A DNA stretch of 64,000 nucleotides from Parasponia andersonii. Its lineage: Eukaryota; Streptophyta; Magnoliopsida; Rosales; Cannabaceae. The stretch spans positions 1,289,005 through 1,353,004 of the forward strand of contig JXTB01000025.1 in the NCBI GenBank assembly GCA_002914805.1. Direction: 5' to 3'. A program made the position numbers and the translations under genes. Below the pieces are notes generated by a model that was given only the letters and a program-made list of their open reading frames with translations, did no database searches and had not been told where the DNA came from. Of the stretch, positions 38,801 through 50,597 are shown piece by piece; within the stretch, counting starts at the first letter, position 1, and every line of letters begins with the position of its first letter.

Positions 38801-40260
38801 TTCGTGGAGTAGTGATGGCATTGTAGAAATATAATGAACTGCAAATCTGTCACTTGTTCACGAAAGCTATTCTTTTTTCATCCTTATAAGTCGTTTGCAT
38901 TGTTTAAGATTTATATTCCAATATATACAGTCAATGCGTATCTCTTATAATAGAATTCTAATATTGTTCTCAGAGAGTCCTCTACGAAGCAGGATATGTG
39001 CCTTCTAACAGAGAAAAATATCCTCTTGGAGGCATCATTTCTGCCATTCAGAATGCTTTTCACGCAACCCCGTTGGTTGTTTGCAGAAATGGAGCTTTAG
39101 AAGAACTTCGCCTATGCTTTTACAAGAATTTTGAGGTAAAACTCCCATTAGGAATTTACTTTAGATTCTATAGTAGATGAATAGAGATCAATTCCACATC
39201 AGCCACTGTTTGTAGGGCACCTGAAAGTTATGTTGAATTGAAAACACAGTTTCCTTTACTGCTGAAGATTATCATTGTATTCTGTCTTAGGCACTTGCAG
39301 CTCCAAATTTCATGATTGAATTACTCTTTTGAGTTGTATTAGCACAAGCCCAACATATGCTATTTTTAAACAAGCTGGATGATTTTTTTGGGGATAAGCA
39401 TTAGAGATATCCCATTGCCTGACATGGTTTATAATTAGGATGACTTGGATGGAGATTTTGATAGAAAGCCCTTTGTCCAGTTTCATTCCTGGCCTTGATA
39501 TTTACTTGCATTTCCCATGGAAGGTTCTCATTATTGTTATTAATTATATTTTTTCAATGTATTTTGAACGTTCTATTTTTCTGCAGCCTAGGGACTGCGT
39601 GACTGAAGCAACTCAAAATGACATGGTTTCTTCAAGAAACTCTTGTCCTTCTTATATCGGCTTACCAGAATACGTGTCACGGGGTAAGTTCCCTTCTGCT
39701 GTAGTCACCTAAATGTAGATTCACTTATAACGCCACTTCTAATTTACTTTTTTAAATCATAGAATCTTATTCGATTGTATGCATTCATTATGTGCTCGTA
39801 ACTGAGATGTAGTTTGCTTGTTTGGAAGTTTTTCCGGTTGCTTTCAAGTGTTTATGGTTGTGGACTTGTGGCTCTTGTTCTCATCAGTCGGTTTGTCTCT
39901 GCAATGAACTACGTGTCTTTTGATGCTTTAATGTAAATCAACAACCAAAACTCATTTAATTCGTTTCGTGTTAGATGGTAGTTGAATTATCTTATCTTTG
40001 ATCCCAATACAAAGGGGATTTCTTTACGTTTCAGTTTTACATACTTTCAGAAGAACACTGAAAACGAAACGAGAATCAGACAAGACAATGTAGAAAATCA
40101 ACGAATAAATCATCTTGATATATGCATTAAATAACTCAAGTACTGCATTAGACAAATATGTACTCTTAAAATGTCATATCTGTTCGCAGTTTTAAATTTT
40201 TTTAACCGTATATTTCATCTGGTATATTCAGGGGTTGAAGGCGCTGATACTACAATTTAA
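35842..40260 (+). CDS. Ribonuclease T2 family, RNS2-like (S-like RNase), tandem copy 1
   Basis: Cleaves single-stranded RNA by a two-His mechanism; RNS2 proteins act in the secretory pathway and vacuole in rRNA turnover. Exons: 35842-36080, 36528-36556, 37103-37176, 37540-37641, 37760-37763, 38430-38521, 38974-39135, 39587-39683 and 40232-40260, together 275 codons in consistent phase. A hydrophobic N-terminus (signal peptide) is followed by [17 protein letters not shown]. Active site one is FTIHGLWPDY (His 90) and site two is FWAHEWEKHGTC (His 147, Glu 150, His 152). Many paired Cys ([20 protein letters not shown]) fit the family. The 4-nt exon TGGG supplies Trp 149. The first ATG is chosen; 35857 is the alternative that aligns with copy 2. 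Against copy 2 the C-terminus ends early, where CAA has become TAA. The MULE end lies about 275 bp upstream. Confidence 0.9.
37760..37763 (+). other. 4-nt microexon (TGGG) of RNS2-like copy 1
   Basis: Flanked by CACTGGCAG upstream and GTAATCC downstream. Joining GAG (end of 37641), TGGG and AGAAGCAT (from 38430) gives HEWEKH, the conserved active-site sequence. Skipping it would delete the Trp and shift the frame. Confidence 0.85.
38221..38300. repeat. Dispersed repeat fragment in an intron of RNS2-like copy 1
   Basis: TTTTAGGTGTGAGTTTACCA followed by AATAATTTTATTGAGTTTAA closely matches 20921-20990 in the gene-free repeat region, so a common repeat was inserted in this intron. Confidence 0.6.
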
Positions 40261-41470
40261 GAACTTGGGAGCACGTGAATATTATAAGCCGAATAATGAA
40301 ACTTGTTAATTTATCTGTATGGTAAAAAATGTTTGCATAAATTCCGACTTCATGAGTCGGATACATAAATTGTTGTAGAATAATGTTCCATTATTCTCCT
40401 GTAATTGACAATATGGAAAGATTTAGGGGTAAATGGATGCATGAGCACTTTCTTTTCTCAGTTCAGTGCTGCTTTAGGAAAATGTATATGTTTCTGAAAA
40501 AATAGCAAATTATTTAATGTAACATTTCAACGATTTAATCCTGAGTCTCTATAGTTGAAAAGTAGAAGAATCAGTTTAAAAGAAGAAAACAAAATAAAAT
40601 AAGACTAGCCATCGAAAATAAGTTTGAGGGTTGCTTGCGTGAATTAGAAGGATTACAAGTTCAAATTTGATAGGGACAAAATTTGGTAGTGACTAAATGA
40701 TAGGTATTAGTTAAGTTGTACTTAAAAAAAAAGATTAGGTATGGTTGAAGAACTTTACAGTGACAAAATGGTGGTTTTAGGTAAGTTCTACTTAAAAAAA
40801 AAATATTTTTTAAAAAAAAGACTGTAAACTGAAGAAAAAAGACGAGATGAGATGAGCAGGGGTGGGTGTGGGTGTAGAATCTGTGGAAGAGAGAAGAAAA
40901 AACTAAAAGTAAGGAAAAATTATGAATATGAGTGTAGTGTACTATTTTTCTTTTAGTTGCGAATGTTCTTCTCCTTTTAATATTTTTATTCTAATCAGGG
41001 TTTTAAATTTAATTGGCTGAAAATGACAGATTAACCTCAAGTATATTTTTTTAAAAGAAAAAAGATAAGACTGAAGTTATTCTTATCTTTTCTTTTCTCG
41101 CTAATCTGGGCTAAATCAGATAAGATATGCGTTTAAATTAATTTATTTTCAATATCAAACGTAAGCGAATTACTGTTAATTTTGTTTAGTTTATTTTCCT
41201 TTTCCTTATTTTAGGACATATCGGTTTATTGAATGAATCTTAGGATCTCAAAATATAAAATTTGAAAAAAAATATTGATAGTGTAATTGAGTCAAAATTA
41301 AGTGAGATTTCTTTACATTTATCTCAAATAAAATAAATAACTATAATTTCCTACTTTTCGAAAGAAAAGGGGCAAAAAAAAAAAAAAAAGAAAAGGGAAG
41401 AAAGATCTAGGGGTTAAAAAAGAGAGAGAACGAAGCATTTCGGCAAACAGAAAGAGAGCAAGTTTCATCA
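40261..41470. other. Spacer between the two RNase genes
   Basis: Holds the 3' UTR of copy 1, then AT-rich spacer with poly-A runs and the promoter/leader of copy 2 (GA-rich near 41420-41460). No further gene is seen. A copy-1 relic of the longer C-terminus (GAACTTGGGAGCACGTGA) directly follows the stop. Confidence 0.6.
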
Positions 41471-41655
41471 ATGGCTCTTCTTTTAACGACTCTAATAATG
41501 GCTTCGTTGTGCTCGGCCTTGGGAGTCATGGAAGCTCGAATTGTACAAGTAGAAGAGCCGAGAGAGTTTGGTTACTTCGTCTTGGCCTTGCTATGGCCAC
41601 CCACCAACTGTCTTCACACCCGCCATTGCTGTTCCTCCAACGCTTGCTGCCGAGG

Positions 41656-41690
<35 letters not shown>

Positions 41691-43156
41691 CTTTATTTTT
41701 CCGTACGAAGGTGATAATTTGGTTTTGCATAAAGATGCACACTTTACCCAAAAAATATTTGCTTTATATATAGCATATTTATTGACGCCATTGTTCACAT
41801 TAGAATGCTTCATTTGTGCCAAGACAATTTTTTTTTTTTTTATTTCCTTCGCTATGGTTGAATTCTTTGAGCTTGTTGATGAATGTGTTTTGGATGGTAC
41901 AAAACTTATGTATGGTATTTTGGGATTTTGGAGGCTTGTACTTTGTTATTATTCGTACACACACAACAAAACAATATGCTCTGAACCTTTTTTCCTTTTT
42001 CTTTTTTTTTTTTTTTTTCCCAGCTCAAATGCTCCAACCGAGTTTACAATTCGTAAGTACATAGTTTCACACGTCTATTGACTCATATTTACTTTACATT
42101 TGACTCCCAAGTATGTTGAATACCTGTATAGTGGATAGTCATATTACTCTAACCAATAATAATAATTAAGCAACATCGAAAGGAGAATTTATTGAAGAAT
42201 AGAAAGAATATGGAACCCTTTTATTTTTTTGGGTGGTTATTGATAAATATTGTTTTCAGCATTTGCCATCAGAAGAGTCGTTTCTTAAGATTGGCTCCAT
42301 TTAGGAATGTTAACAGACATTTTTAACTGTTTGAGAAACAAGGACCTTGCTGTTAATACACCAAAGAAACCTGCAAAAAGGACCATTTATTTATATTTAT
42401 ATTTTTTTTCCTCCAACTTAAGGAATCATCCTAGGAATAAAAAAATTTCGAAATTCATGACTGTAGTCTATGGTGTAGGGTGGTAATCCAACCTTATAAT
42501 GTATAAATCTCAAGTAAGGAAGGGTTAGTAATCTCCTTTTTGTACTTGCGTGGTCGATGGGTTGTGGCCTAACTACAATGACGGAACCTGGCCCGCCTGC
42601 TGCTCAGGGAAGAGGTTTGATGAGAAAGAGGTCTGTGTTTGTAATTGGCATTTACTGTTCTTTTGGGCCTATTACATATGAGAAAATGGCTCGCATAAAA
42701 TCTGTGTTTTCTTCAATGAGTGAACTTGGTAATCAATTACCACGAAAGAGAAAATCTCATATCAACCCTCTGTGTTATGCCCTCCAAAGGGTTTCTGCAA
42801 TAAATACATCTTGTGGCTTGTACTTTGTTTCAGCGGTTATGAATTCTTTTCACAAAATTTTCTCTCTGAGGTACTGCCTCAATCTAAATTTCTATACTGA
42901 ATCCTGTTTATTCATTTTGTAGATTTCAACATTGCTTGATGCTTTAGAGAAGTATTGGCCATCTTTTAGTTGTAGTTCATCAACTAACTGCCATGGCGGT
43001 AGAGGATCATTTTGGGCTCATGAGGTGGTCAATAATTGTAAACCTACACAGTGCCTAATTTCTTAATGACTATGGTACACGACTAACCGTTCATCTATCT
43101 TTATGTTTATATGATGGCTGACTTGGACGCATTTGGCAGTGGGGTAATCCTCTTCA

Positions 43157-43195
<39 letters not shown>

Positions 43196-45420
43196 TCAAT
43201 TTTATGATGTAACACATATTTGCATGTTTGTCTAGAGTACTTGGGCTTGCATAGAATACTGGTTGCTACATCTTCATTAAAATCTTTTCATTGATCTAGA
43301 CTGTGACAAAAATTGATAGTTTTTGATGTGTGCACTGAAGGCTCATGCTGATTCTGAAATTTTTTCTTTAAACATATGAATGAAAGTGCATAGAAGTTGT
43401 GGAGTACCGTTGCCATAGGATAGTACAACTGAAATAAGATAAAACAATTGTTTATAGTGACAGATGTTTAAGCTCTTTTTAATATCATTTATGATAGTAA
43501 CAACTGGTTTTATTAGCTCTTTGTTTTGTTGTCCTTCTTATAACATTAGTGGATTAACTATCTGAGGTGACTGTGTTGGGATTTCATTTACTAAGTCGTA
43601 GGTTCATGAATCATAAGACACAAAGGGTGCGTGTGTGATTGTATTTTACTTTTTGAAATGCAACTCACATAAATTTGTTTCATTTCTGTACTTGCAGAGA
43701 AGCATGGGACTTGTTCCTCTCCAGTCGTTTGGGATGAATATAGTTACTTTTTAACGACGCTTAATGTCTATTTCAAATACAACGTCACAGTAAGTTTCCA
43801 AGAAACTGATCTTTTCATTTCAAAAAGAAAAAGAAACCGAAAATTTTAGATTAACTAAAACCCTTCACTCCTAAGTTACTGATTTAAAATTTTTCTGGCA
43901 AGTTTTTAGTTTTCTTTTAGCAAGTATAAAAAATGGTGGATTTGCAAATGATCCATGCTCTAAATTAGGCATTTAGTTGCTTCACTGGTTACTCAGCACA
44001 TGAAAAATGGGACAAGGTTTGATTTGAGTCTTGAGAAATGTCAAAACATTTTCTGAGATTTGACTAATTTAAAAAGCCTATAGACTTAGGTTTGTTTGTT
44101 GTATTATTATTTTTTTTGTTTTTATCTCTACTGTTTTATTGTCCTTCTAAGTTGTTTAAATTGCTTGTATATTACTAAGTCAATGCACATTACTTATAAT
44201 TGCATTTGCCCAACACTTTGTGCAGAGAGTCCTTTATGAAGAGGGATATGTGCCTTCTAATACCGAGAAGTATCCTCTTGGGGGCATCATTTCTGCTATT
44301 CAGAATGCTTTTGGCGCAACCCCATTGTTGGTTTGCACAAACGGAGCTGTGGAGGAACTTCGCCTATGCTTTTTCAAGGATTTTAAGGTTAAAATCTTAC
44401 TATGAATTTATATGATGATTGTAGTGGTTTCAAAATTTAATTTCGTTCGCTGCTGAAGATTATGAATTCATTCTGGCGTAGGCATTTGCATCTCCAAATT
44501 TGATCATGGGAATACTCTCGAGTCCTATTTGTGAATGCTCAATTTATTGTATTTTTAAACATGTTGATTATTACTATTTTTTTCAAGTTACTTTAAAAGA
44601 AATCTCATTCCTTGTCACAATTTACAATTTGGATAGTTTAGACTAGGATATTGAGAGATAACCCTTAGTCTAATGATATACTTTTGTTTCCCCTGTAAAA
44701 GAGAGTGTGTATTCTAAATATTTCATTTTCCTTCCCCCTTTCGCCGTAGCCTCGGAACTGTGTGATTGAATCAACTCAAAATGACAGTGTTTCTTCAGCA
44801 AGCTCTTGTCCTAATTATGTCAGTTTACCAGCATACGTGCCATGGGGTAAGTGACCTTTCTATTAGTTACCTAATTGTAGCTGAATGTATTCTCTTATAT
44901 GGAAACTTCTAATTCCTTTCTTTAAATCTCAAGAGTTTTATTTGGTTGTATGCCTTCATTATGTGCCTGTAGCATGTGATTTGTGCTTGATCAAACATTC
45001 TCTGTGTAGATCTATGTGTCTTTTGATTTCGAGTAATTCTTCGAATAAACTAAACAGAATCTTCTTTGATCTCTTTCCATGTCAAGTGGTAGTTGACTTA
45101 TCTTTGATCCCGATGAAACGGAAATTTTCTTTTATTTATGTTTTATTGGCCATTTTGTTTCAAACGGAACATTAAATGAATTGAGAATTAGTTACAGAAG
45201 GAAACAAGCGAAAGTAACAAGATACTGATGAAAATGCTCGAGTAAATCATCTTGTTATGTATGTGTTTGATACAATCTAGTTGTGCATATTAGAAAAAAG
45301 AAGACTGGATTTGAAAGAAGTCCTGTGTTTTCCTAGTTAAATTTGTTTTACCTTTTAATTTATTTGGTATATTCAGGGGTTCCTGCAGATGTATCTATTC
45401 AAGAACTTGGAAGCATGTAG
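41471..45420 (+). CDS. Ribonuclease T2 family, RNS2-like, tandem copy 2 (splice site lost)
   Basis: Same nine-exon structure: 41471-41655, 42024-42052, 42557-42630, 42923-43024, 43140-43143, 43698-43789, 44226-44387, 44750-44846 and 45377-45420, 262 codons if all are spliced. Active sites are intact: [10 protein letters not shown] (His 72) and FWAHEWEKHGTC (His 129, His 134). The codons are unbroken, but the acceptor before exon 3 reads GTGGTCG where copy 1 has ATGGCAG, so no AG is present. Exon 1 differs from the family at usually conserved places (LLWPPTNC against LQWPATYC). It ends [14 protein letters not shown]. The gene may be mis-spliced or pseudogenised. A sequencing error at the acceptor is the main alternative. 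Confidence 0.85.
43140..43143 (+). other. 4-nt microexon (TGGG) of RNS2-like copy 2
   Basis: Same arrangement as in copy 1: ATTTGGCAG, TGGG, GTAATCC. It restores HEWEKH between 43024 and 43698. Downstream of its donor is a poly-T run of about 30 bases. Confidence 0.85.
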
Positions 45421-46420
45421 ATGGGAAGTCCTCAACTTATTTGATATATATCACACGTCATATGAGCCGAATAATATAACTTCTTGATCTATTTGTATGC
45501 TAAAATGTTGCATAAATTCAAATTTGTGTAAATTTGTAAAATTGCTATAGAATAATGTACATCATTTTCCTGTGTCATTTGTCAAGGACAATATTCAAAT
45601 ATCTGGAAGCAATTGGAGCTATAGGCAGTGTCTTGGACTCTGTCCAGACAACTTTAACAGAGTCAAAACTGCCTTCATAAAATATATAAAAAATGCGTTC
45701 TATCAAGATTGGGCAGAAAAAACTATACTTGCGTGAGAAATTAATGAATGTGGTCCTATTAAATTAGTTAAAATGTAATATGTAAATAGTATTTTTATCC
45801 CGATAGAGATGACTGATATTCCTCTAAAGAGGACGTCTAAGCCCACAATAGGAACCATGTAGAAGTCTACATGTACAGCTATAATTTTGACTCATATGTC
45901 AACTAATCCTGGCTCTATATGGTATATCCTTTACTAATTCTGGATGAATCTATTCAAGAACTTAGAAGCATGTAAATGGGAAGTGCTCAACTTATTTGAT
46001 ATCTACGACACGTCATATGAGCCAAATAATATAACTCCTCAATCTATTTGTATGCTAAAATGTTGCATAAATTCAAATTTGTGTAAATTTGTAAAATTTC
46101 TATAAAATAATGTACATTATTTATGACAATATTCAAATTTTGGAAGCAATTGTAGTAATAAGCAGTGTCTTAGACTCAATTCAGACTACTTTAACGGAGT
46201 CATAACTCAAAAGTACCTTCATAAAATACATAAAAAAAAAAAAACAAAAAAGAATGCTTTCTATCAAGATTGGTTGCAAAAATGATACATGCGTGAGAAA
46301 TTAATTACGTGGTACTACTAAATTGGTTAAAAATATAATATGTGAATAACAGAAGACTGAAATTCCTCTTTGGTGGATGGCCAAGGCCCACAATAGGATC
46401 CTCGTAGTCCAAAATGTAGG
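45393..46420 (+). repeat. Tandem duplication of the RNase gene 3' end
   Basis: The last exon tail and 3' flank (ATTCAAGAACTTGGAAGCAT onward, about 45393-45830) recur at about 45945-46390, offset near 555 bp. The second copy retains only a fragment of the final exon and is not a gene. Confidence 0.8.
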
Positions 46421-47395
46421 GCTCAGGTTGGACATGCGTAGCATTTCTATTGCTCTAAAATATTACGGTCTCATCACTAATTAGCGCTATCGATACTTTT
46501 GTTTCAGAGATTTTTTTTTTTTTTTTTAAATGATTACGTAGTCTACGAGCACAACTATAGTTTTGGCTCATATGTCAGCTAATCCTGGCTCTATTCTAAG
46601 CCAGATCATGTATTTCTATCATGGTGAGACGAAATATATAAAAGCTCATAAAATACTAAAACCAAAAAGAAAGACAAAACTGTTGGTGTACGCAAGGCAG
46701 GTTTATTCTAATGTGAAATTAATTTTGTAGACCAAACCAGGGTGGGCGCTGCCACCATCTGCGTTGGCTTTGCTTCAAATTGTTCTGTTAGACCATACTT
46801 TAGTGTGTGTGCACAATCTGTAGTACCAGACCAGACCTTATTGGCTGGTTTTTTCGCTATTACCATTAATAATGCTTTACCTGTTCCATTTCTCTCCAAT
46901 AAACATATGTGTATATGACACAGTACTATATATAGATATAGATATAGATATTCCTTCGAAAATAAATAATATATGTGTATGAATTTTGCAAATTTCGATT
47001 TTCGATGTCACAAGTCTAATTGTTTTTATTCTGAGCTTACACACTAAAAACTTTTGCCAACTCTATGATTAATTGCGGAATTGGCTTTTACCACAATCAG
47101 ATTGCTTTAGAGAAAAGCTAGGTTCTCACCTAATATTTCCTTTGTGTTATATATATATATCCCTATCGTCAATGTCCAAGATTCATATCATTACTTAATT
47201 AATAATATGAATCATTCAAATAATTAATCAATATAAATTATGAACATAAAAAAATGAGGCGCATTTTGTCAACTAATTAATTCCAAGTAAGTTACATAGA
47301 CAGGATCACCCACCACTACTTCCTTCTCCTCTTTGAAACCATTTTCCAGAGAGAAAGAGAGACATAGATAGACATAGCTCTGTTTCAACACAAAG
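46421..47395. promoter_or_regulatory. Intergenic / promoter region of the b561 gene
   Basis: No coding region. It contains GATATA repeats near 46930-46950 and TATATATAT near 47150. A GA-rich leader (AGAGAGAAAGAGAGAC) lies directly before the ATG. TATA choice is uncertain. Confidence 0.4.
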
Positions 47396-50019
47396 ATGAA
47401 GAATCCATTTCCCAGTATCTTCATCCTCATCACCATAATCTCAACCACAGCTGTCGTTTATTCCCAAGCGCCAGACTCATGCAGCTCTAATCTGAACCTC
47501 CAAAGTCGTTTGCCGTTTGGCACAAGTAACCTCCAGTGCCTCCCCGTTTGGGATTCTGAAAACTACGTCCTCAGAGTAAGTACACCTGAAAAATAATAAT
47601 AATAATAATAATAAAATTATACGAGCGACCTTATTTTTAGACTGAGCGGAGCGATTTTTAATTTTTTTTTTTTTTAAAAAAATTATAAGAAACCCATTTT
47701 ACTTGATTTTAATACAGTACGAGCAGAGTGTGTCGAATGCGAACATTTGGAGCTTCGTTCTCTCGGCGCCATACACGAGCTCCTTCGTGGCGATGGGGTT
47801 CTCGAGGTCGGGCCAAATGGTGGGTTCGAGCGCCATCGTGGGGTGGATACCGTCGACGGGCGGCGCCGGAATGATCAAGCGGTACTATCTGGGCGGAAAG
47901 TCGTCGAACCTGGTGGTGCCCGACGAAGGGAACGTGACGGTGATCGAGAACTCGTCGGCGGTGGTGTTGGAGTCGCAGAGGCTGTACCTGGCTTTTCAGC
48001 TGCAGACCACTCTCCCGTCGAATCGCCTGATTTACTCCGTGGGGCCCAACGATTTTCAGCCGGTGGGGCCCGGTTACAGGCTCATGCAGCACCGGGACAT
48101 GGTCGCCACCTCCATCAATTATGCCACCGGTAAGAACCATCCTCCATTTTTCCTTTCAATTCAATCTCTGTTTTATTGGCCCCTTTTTAGTTGTCGTTTT
48201 CTAACTTCAGTGTCGTTTGCAAGGATTATTATTGCTTTCCGTTCCGAGTATTATAATCTATTTTTAACCCTGAATAATAACTCGAATCTCATTTCAGTAA
48301 TTACTCCTCTAAAAGTGGGTTATAAAATAATTATTAAATTTAAATCGAGTTTTCTCTCTTAAATTTTAAGTAAACGAGACAATTTTATGGCACAGTGGAT
48401 CTGATTCCAAATTGAACACTCAAAATATAATTTTTATTTTAGTTTGTTCCCTTAAGTTATAAATTATTTAAATTGAGACAAAAATATAGTTCATACGGTA
48501 AATTTGTAACATATGGGAATTTAAGGAAAAAAAAAAAAAGAATAGATTCTAATTTATTTCCAGTGCTAAAAATAAGACCCATCTATTTTCGTGGTCTTTG
48601 AATTTTATTATCCTTTTCAATGTGTAGTTTTTTAATACAAGAAAGAAGAAAAAAAGAAATGTTGATAACTTTCGTCTATTATGTTATGCGTTTAAAATAT
48701 TCAACGTGCAATGAACAGGGGAAGGTTCTGAATATTTTATGGCCATTTGGTCACCTTGATTAGACATCATTATTTTATCTTTTTCAAAATGGACCATGAC
48801 AGCTCCAGTTTACCTGCCCCCACCACTTCGTTGAGCAGTTGAGCTGTTGAGAACCTTTTTTTTTTTTTTTTTTTTTTTTTTGTTGAAAGGTGAGCTGTTG
48901 AGAACTTGATATCATAATTCAGATTGGTCAAACATAGCAAATATTATTTATCACCGTTAATCATGAAACAACAATGACCATATTCAGAATATTAGGAATA
49001 AATGCTCAAAACCTTATCAATGTCAGTATTAAGGAATTAACATTATTATTAATCAAATGGGTTGGCTGGGTTAATATGTATTCATCTACCACTTGGATGG
49101 TTCCTTGTATATTGGTCTAACCTCCAGCATCAAGAATGCTACTAGAAATTAGATCATTTGCTTGACAAGGTTAACATTTGCTTTCTTTTTTCTTTTTCAA
49201 AAGAAACACAAAGTCAAAAATTTATCAGCCAAGCAAAAATTAAAAAAAAAAAAAACATTGTCATATTCTCTCATAAGTTATTAACCCTTCTGTTTTTTAA
49301 TCATCTTGTTACCAAACGATATGTATACTAGTTCCATTTTTCTGAAAAGCAAGGAGTATATACTATATAGTTTTCTTACTATTGTCGAATGTCGTACTCG
49401 TATGGAACAGGTCAAAGCGCCTCACAAAAGTCTCCTCATTTGAGGCTAAGGAGAAGCCATGGGATACTGAACATGATAGGATGGGGAATCTTAATGATGA
49501 TTGGAGCCATGATTGCTCGCTATGGTAGGCAATGGGATCCAGTTTGGTTCTACGTTCATGCAGGGGTTCAACTATTAGCATTTACTTTGGGAATTATAGG
49601 AGTCATCTGTGGATTCGTCTTGAATAGTCGCCTCAATGCTGATGTCTCTACTCACAAAGGTCTCGGCATTTTCATTCTTGTGCTAGGCTCCCTCCAGGTT
49701 TGTCTATGGATCGAAATTTTAGGAATGTTGCTAATATTAGAATATATTTAATATACTAACATTGTTAAGTTACTCATCCATGTGATAGGTGATGGCCCTC
49801 TTGGCTCGGCCGGATAAAGCGTCAAAAATTCGAAAATACTGGAATTGGTACCACTACAGCGTCGGAAGGATTTTGCTTGTTTTTGCAATAGCAAATGTCT
49901 TCTATGGAATCCATTTGGGTGGTGAAGGAAAGGGATGGACTGCTGGTTATGCGGTTGCTCTTGGGGTCTTGTTTGTTGCTTCTGCTTTTGGGGAGTATAA
50001 GTTGTGGATTAGAAATTAA
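47396..50019 (+). CDS. Cytochrome b561 and DOMON domain-containing protein
   Basis: A transmembrane haem protein proposed to pass electrons from cytosolic ascorbate to extracellular acceptors. Exons 47396-47575, 47718-48129, 49411-49697 and 49789-50019 give 369 residues. Residues 1-23 are a signal peptide (FILITIIST ... VVYS). A DOMON domain spans about 45-170 (SFVAMGFSRSG, AIVGWI). The b561 core follows from about 205 with hydrophobic helices. The four expected haem-ligand His are visible at 214 (RRSHGIL), 247 (YVHAGVQ), 279 (STHKGLG) and 315 (WYHYSVG). Exon 2, the DOMON exon, is strikingly GC-rich at third positions compared with the other exons. The start is the only ATG before the signal peptide. 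Confidence 0.93.
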
Positions 50020-50597
50020 GGTCGATCTTGTAGAGGAGTATATTATTGTTTCCTATTAATTATTTGATAATTGGATACATATGTTTAATGACACTTTCTT
50101 TCTTTTCATGACTAATTTTTGAAGTTTCTAACAGCTTATCCGTTTGTACTCTGTACCTCTACGATAGTGTCTGATATATTCTCTTTACGGTACAAGAATT
50201 TTTTAAACATCACAATCTGGACTCAATCCTTTAACAAGTTATAAAGAAAGAAAAATTCTTGTAAATGGTGCTTACACAAACAACAAACTGACCGTGGAAC
50301 ATGCCCATCGTTTTATTCTCTACTAGTACACACCCAAAAAGTATGCAAGCATGGTTGAAGAGGCTGTATCTAATATGAGATTTAAGAAATCTCATTAGAA
50401 CAATCTGTTTTAAATCCAATAATTTGAAAATATACATTACTTTCCAGCAACATAATAAGTGAATCCAAAGTTTCAACAAGTATCAGAAAGAAGCAGAAAA
50501 TTCCACTGGCAGGAAAACACAAGTCGAGAAAGTTCAATCTCCATAAGAGATCTGTCCTCATGTATACCTAGTCCAATAACTATATATTGATCCACAA
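50020..50597. other. 3' flanks between convergent genes
   Basis: Contains the 3' UTR of the b561 gene (plus) and of the F-box gene (minus). No further gene seen. Confidence 0.6.

Noticed and set aside
47709-48140. 143-codon antisense frame and a second plus frame over the DOMON exon
   Set aside because: They arise from the GC-rich exon; the real frame has the conserved domain and correct splice phase.
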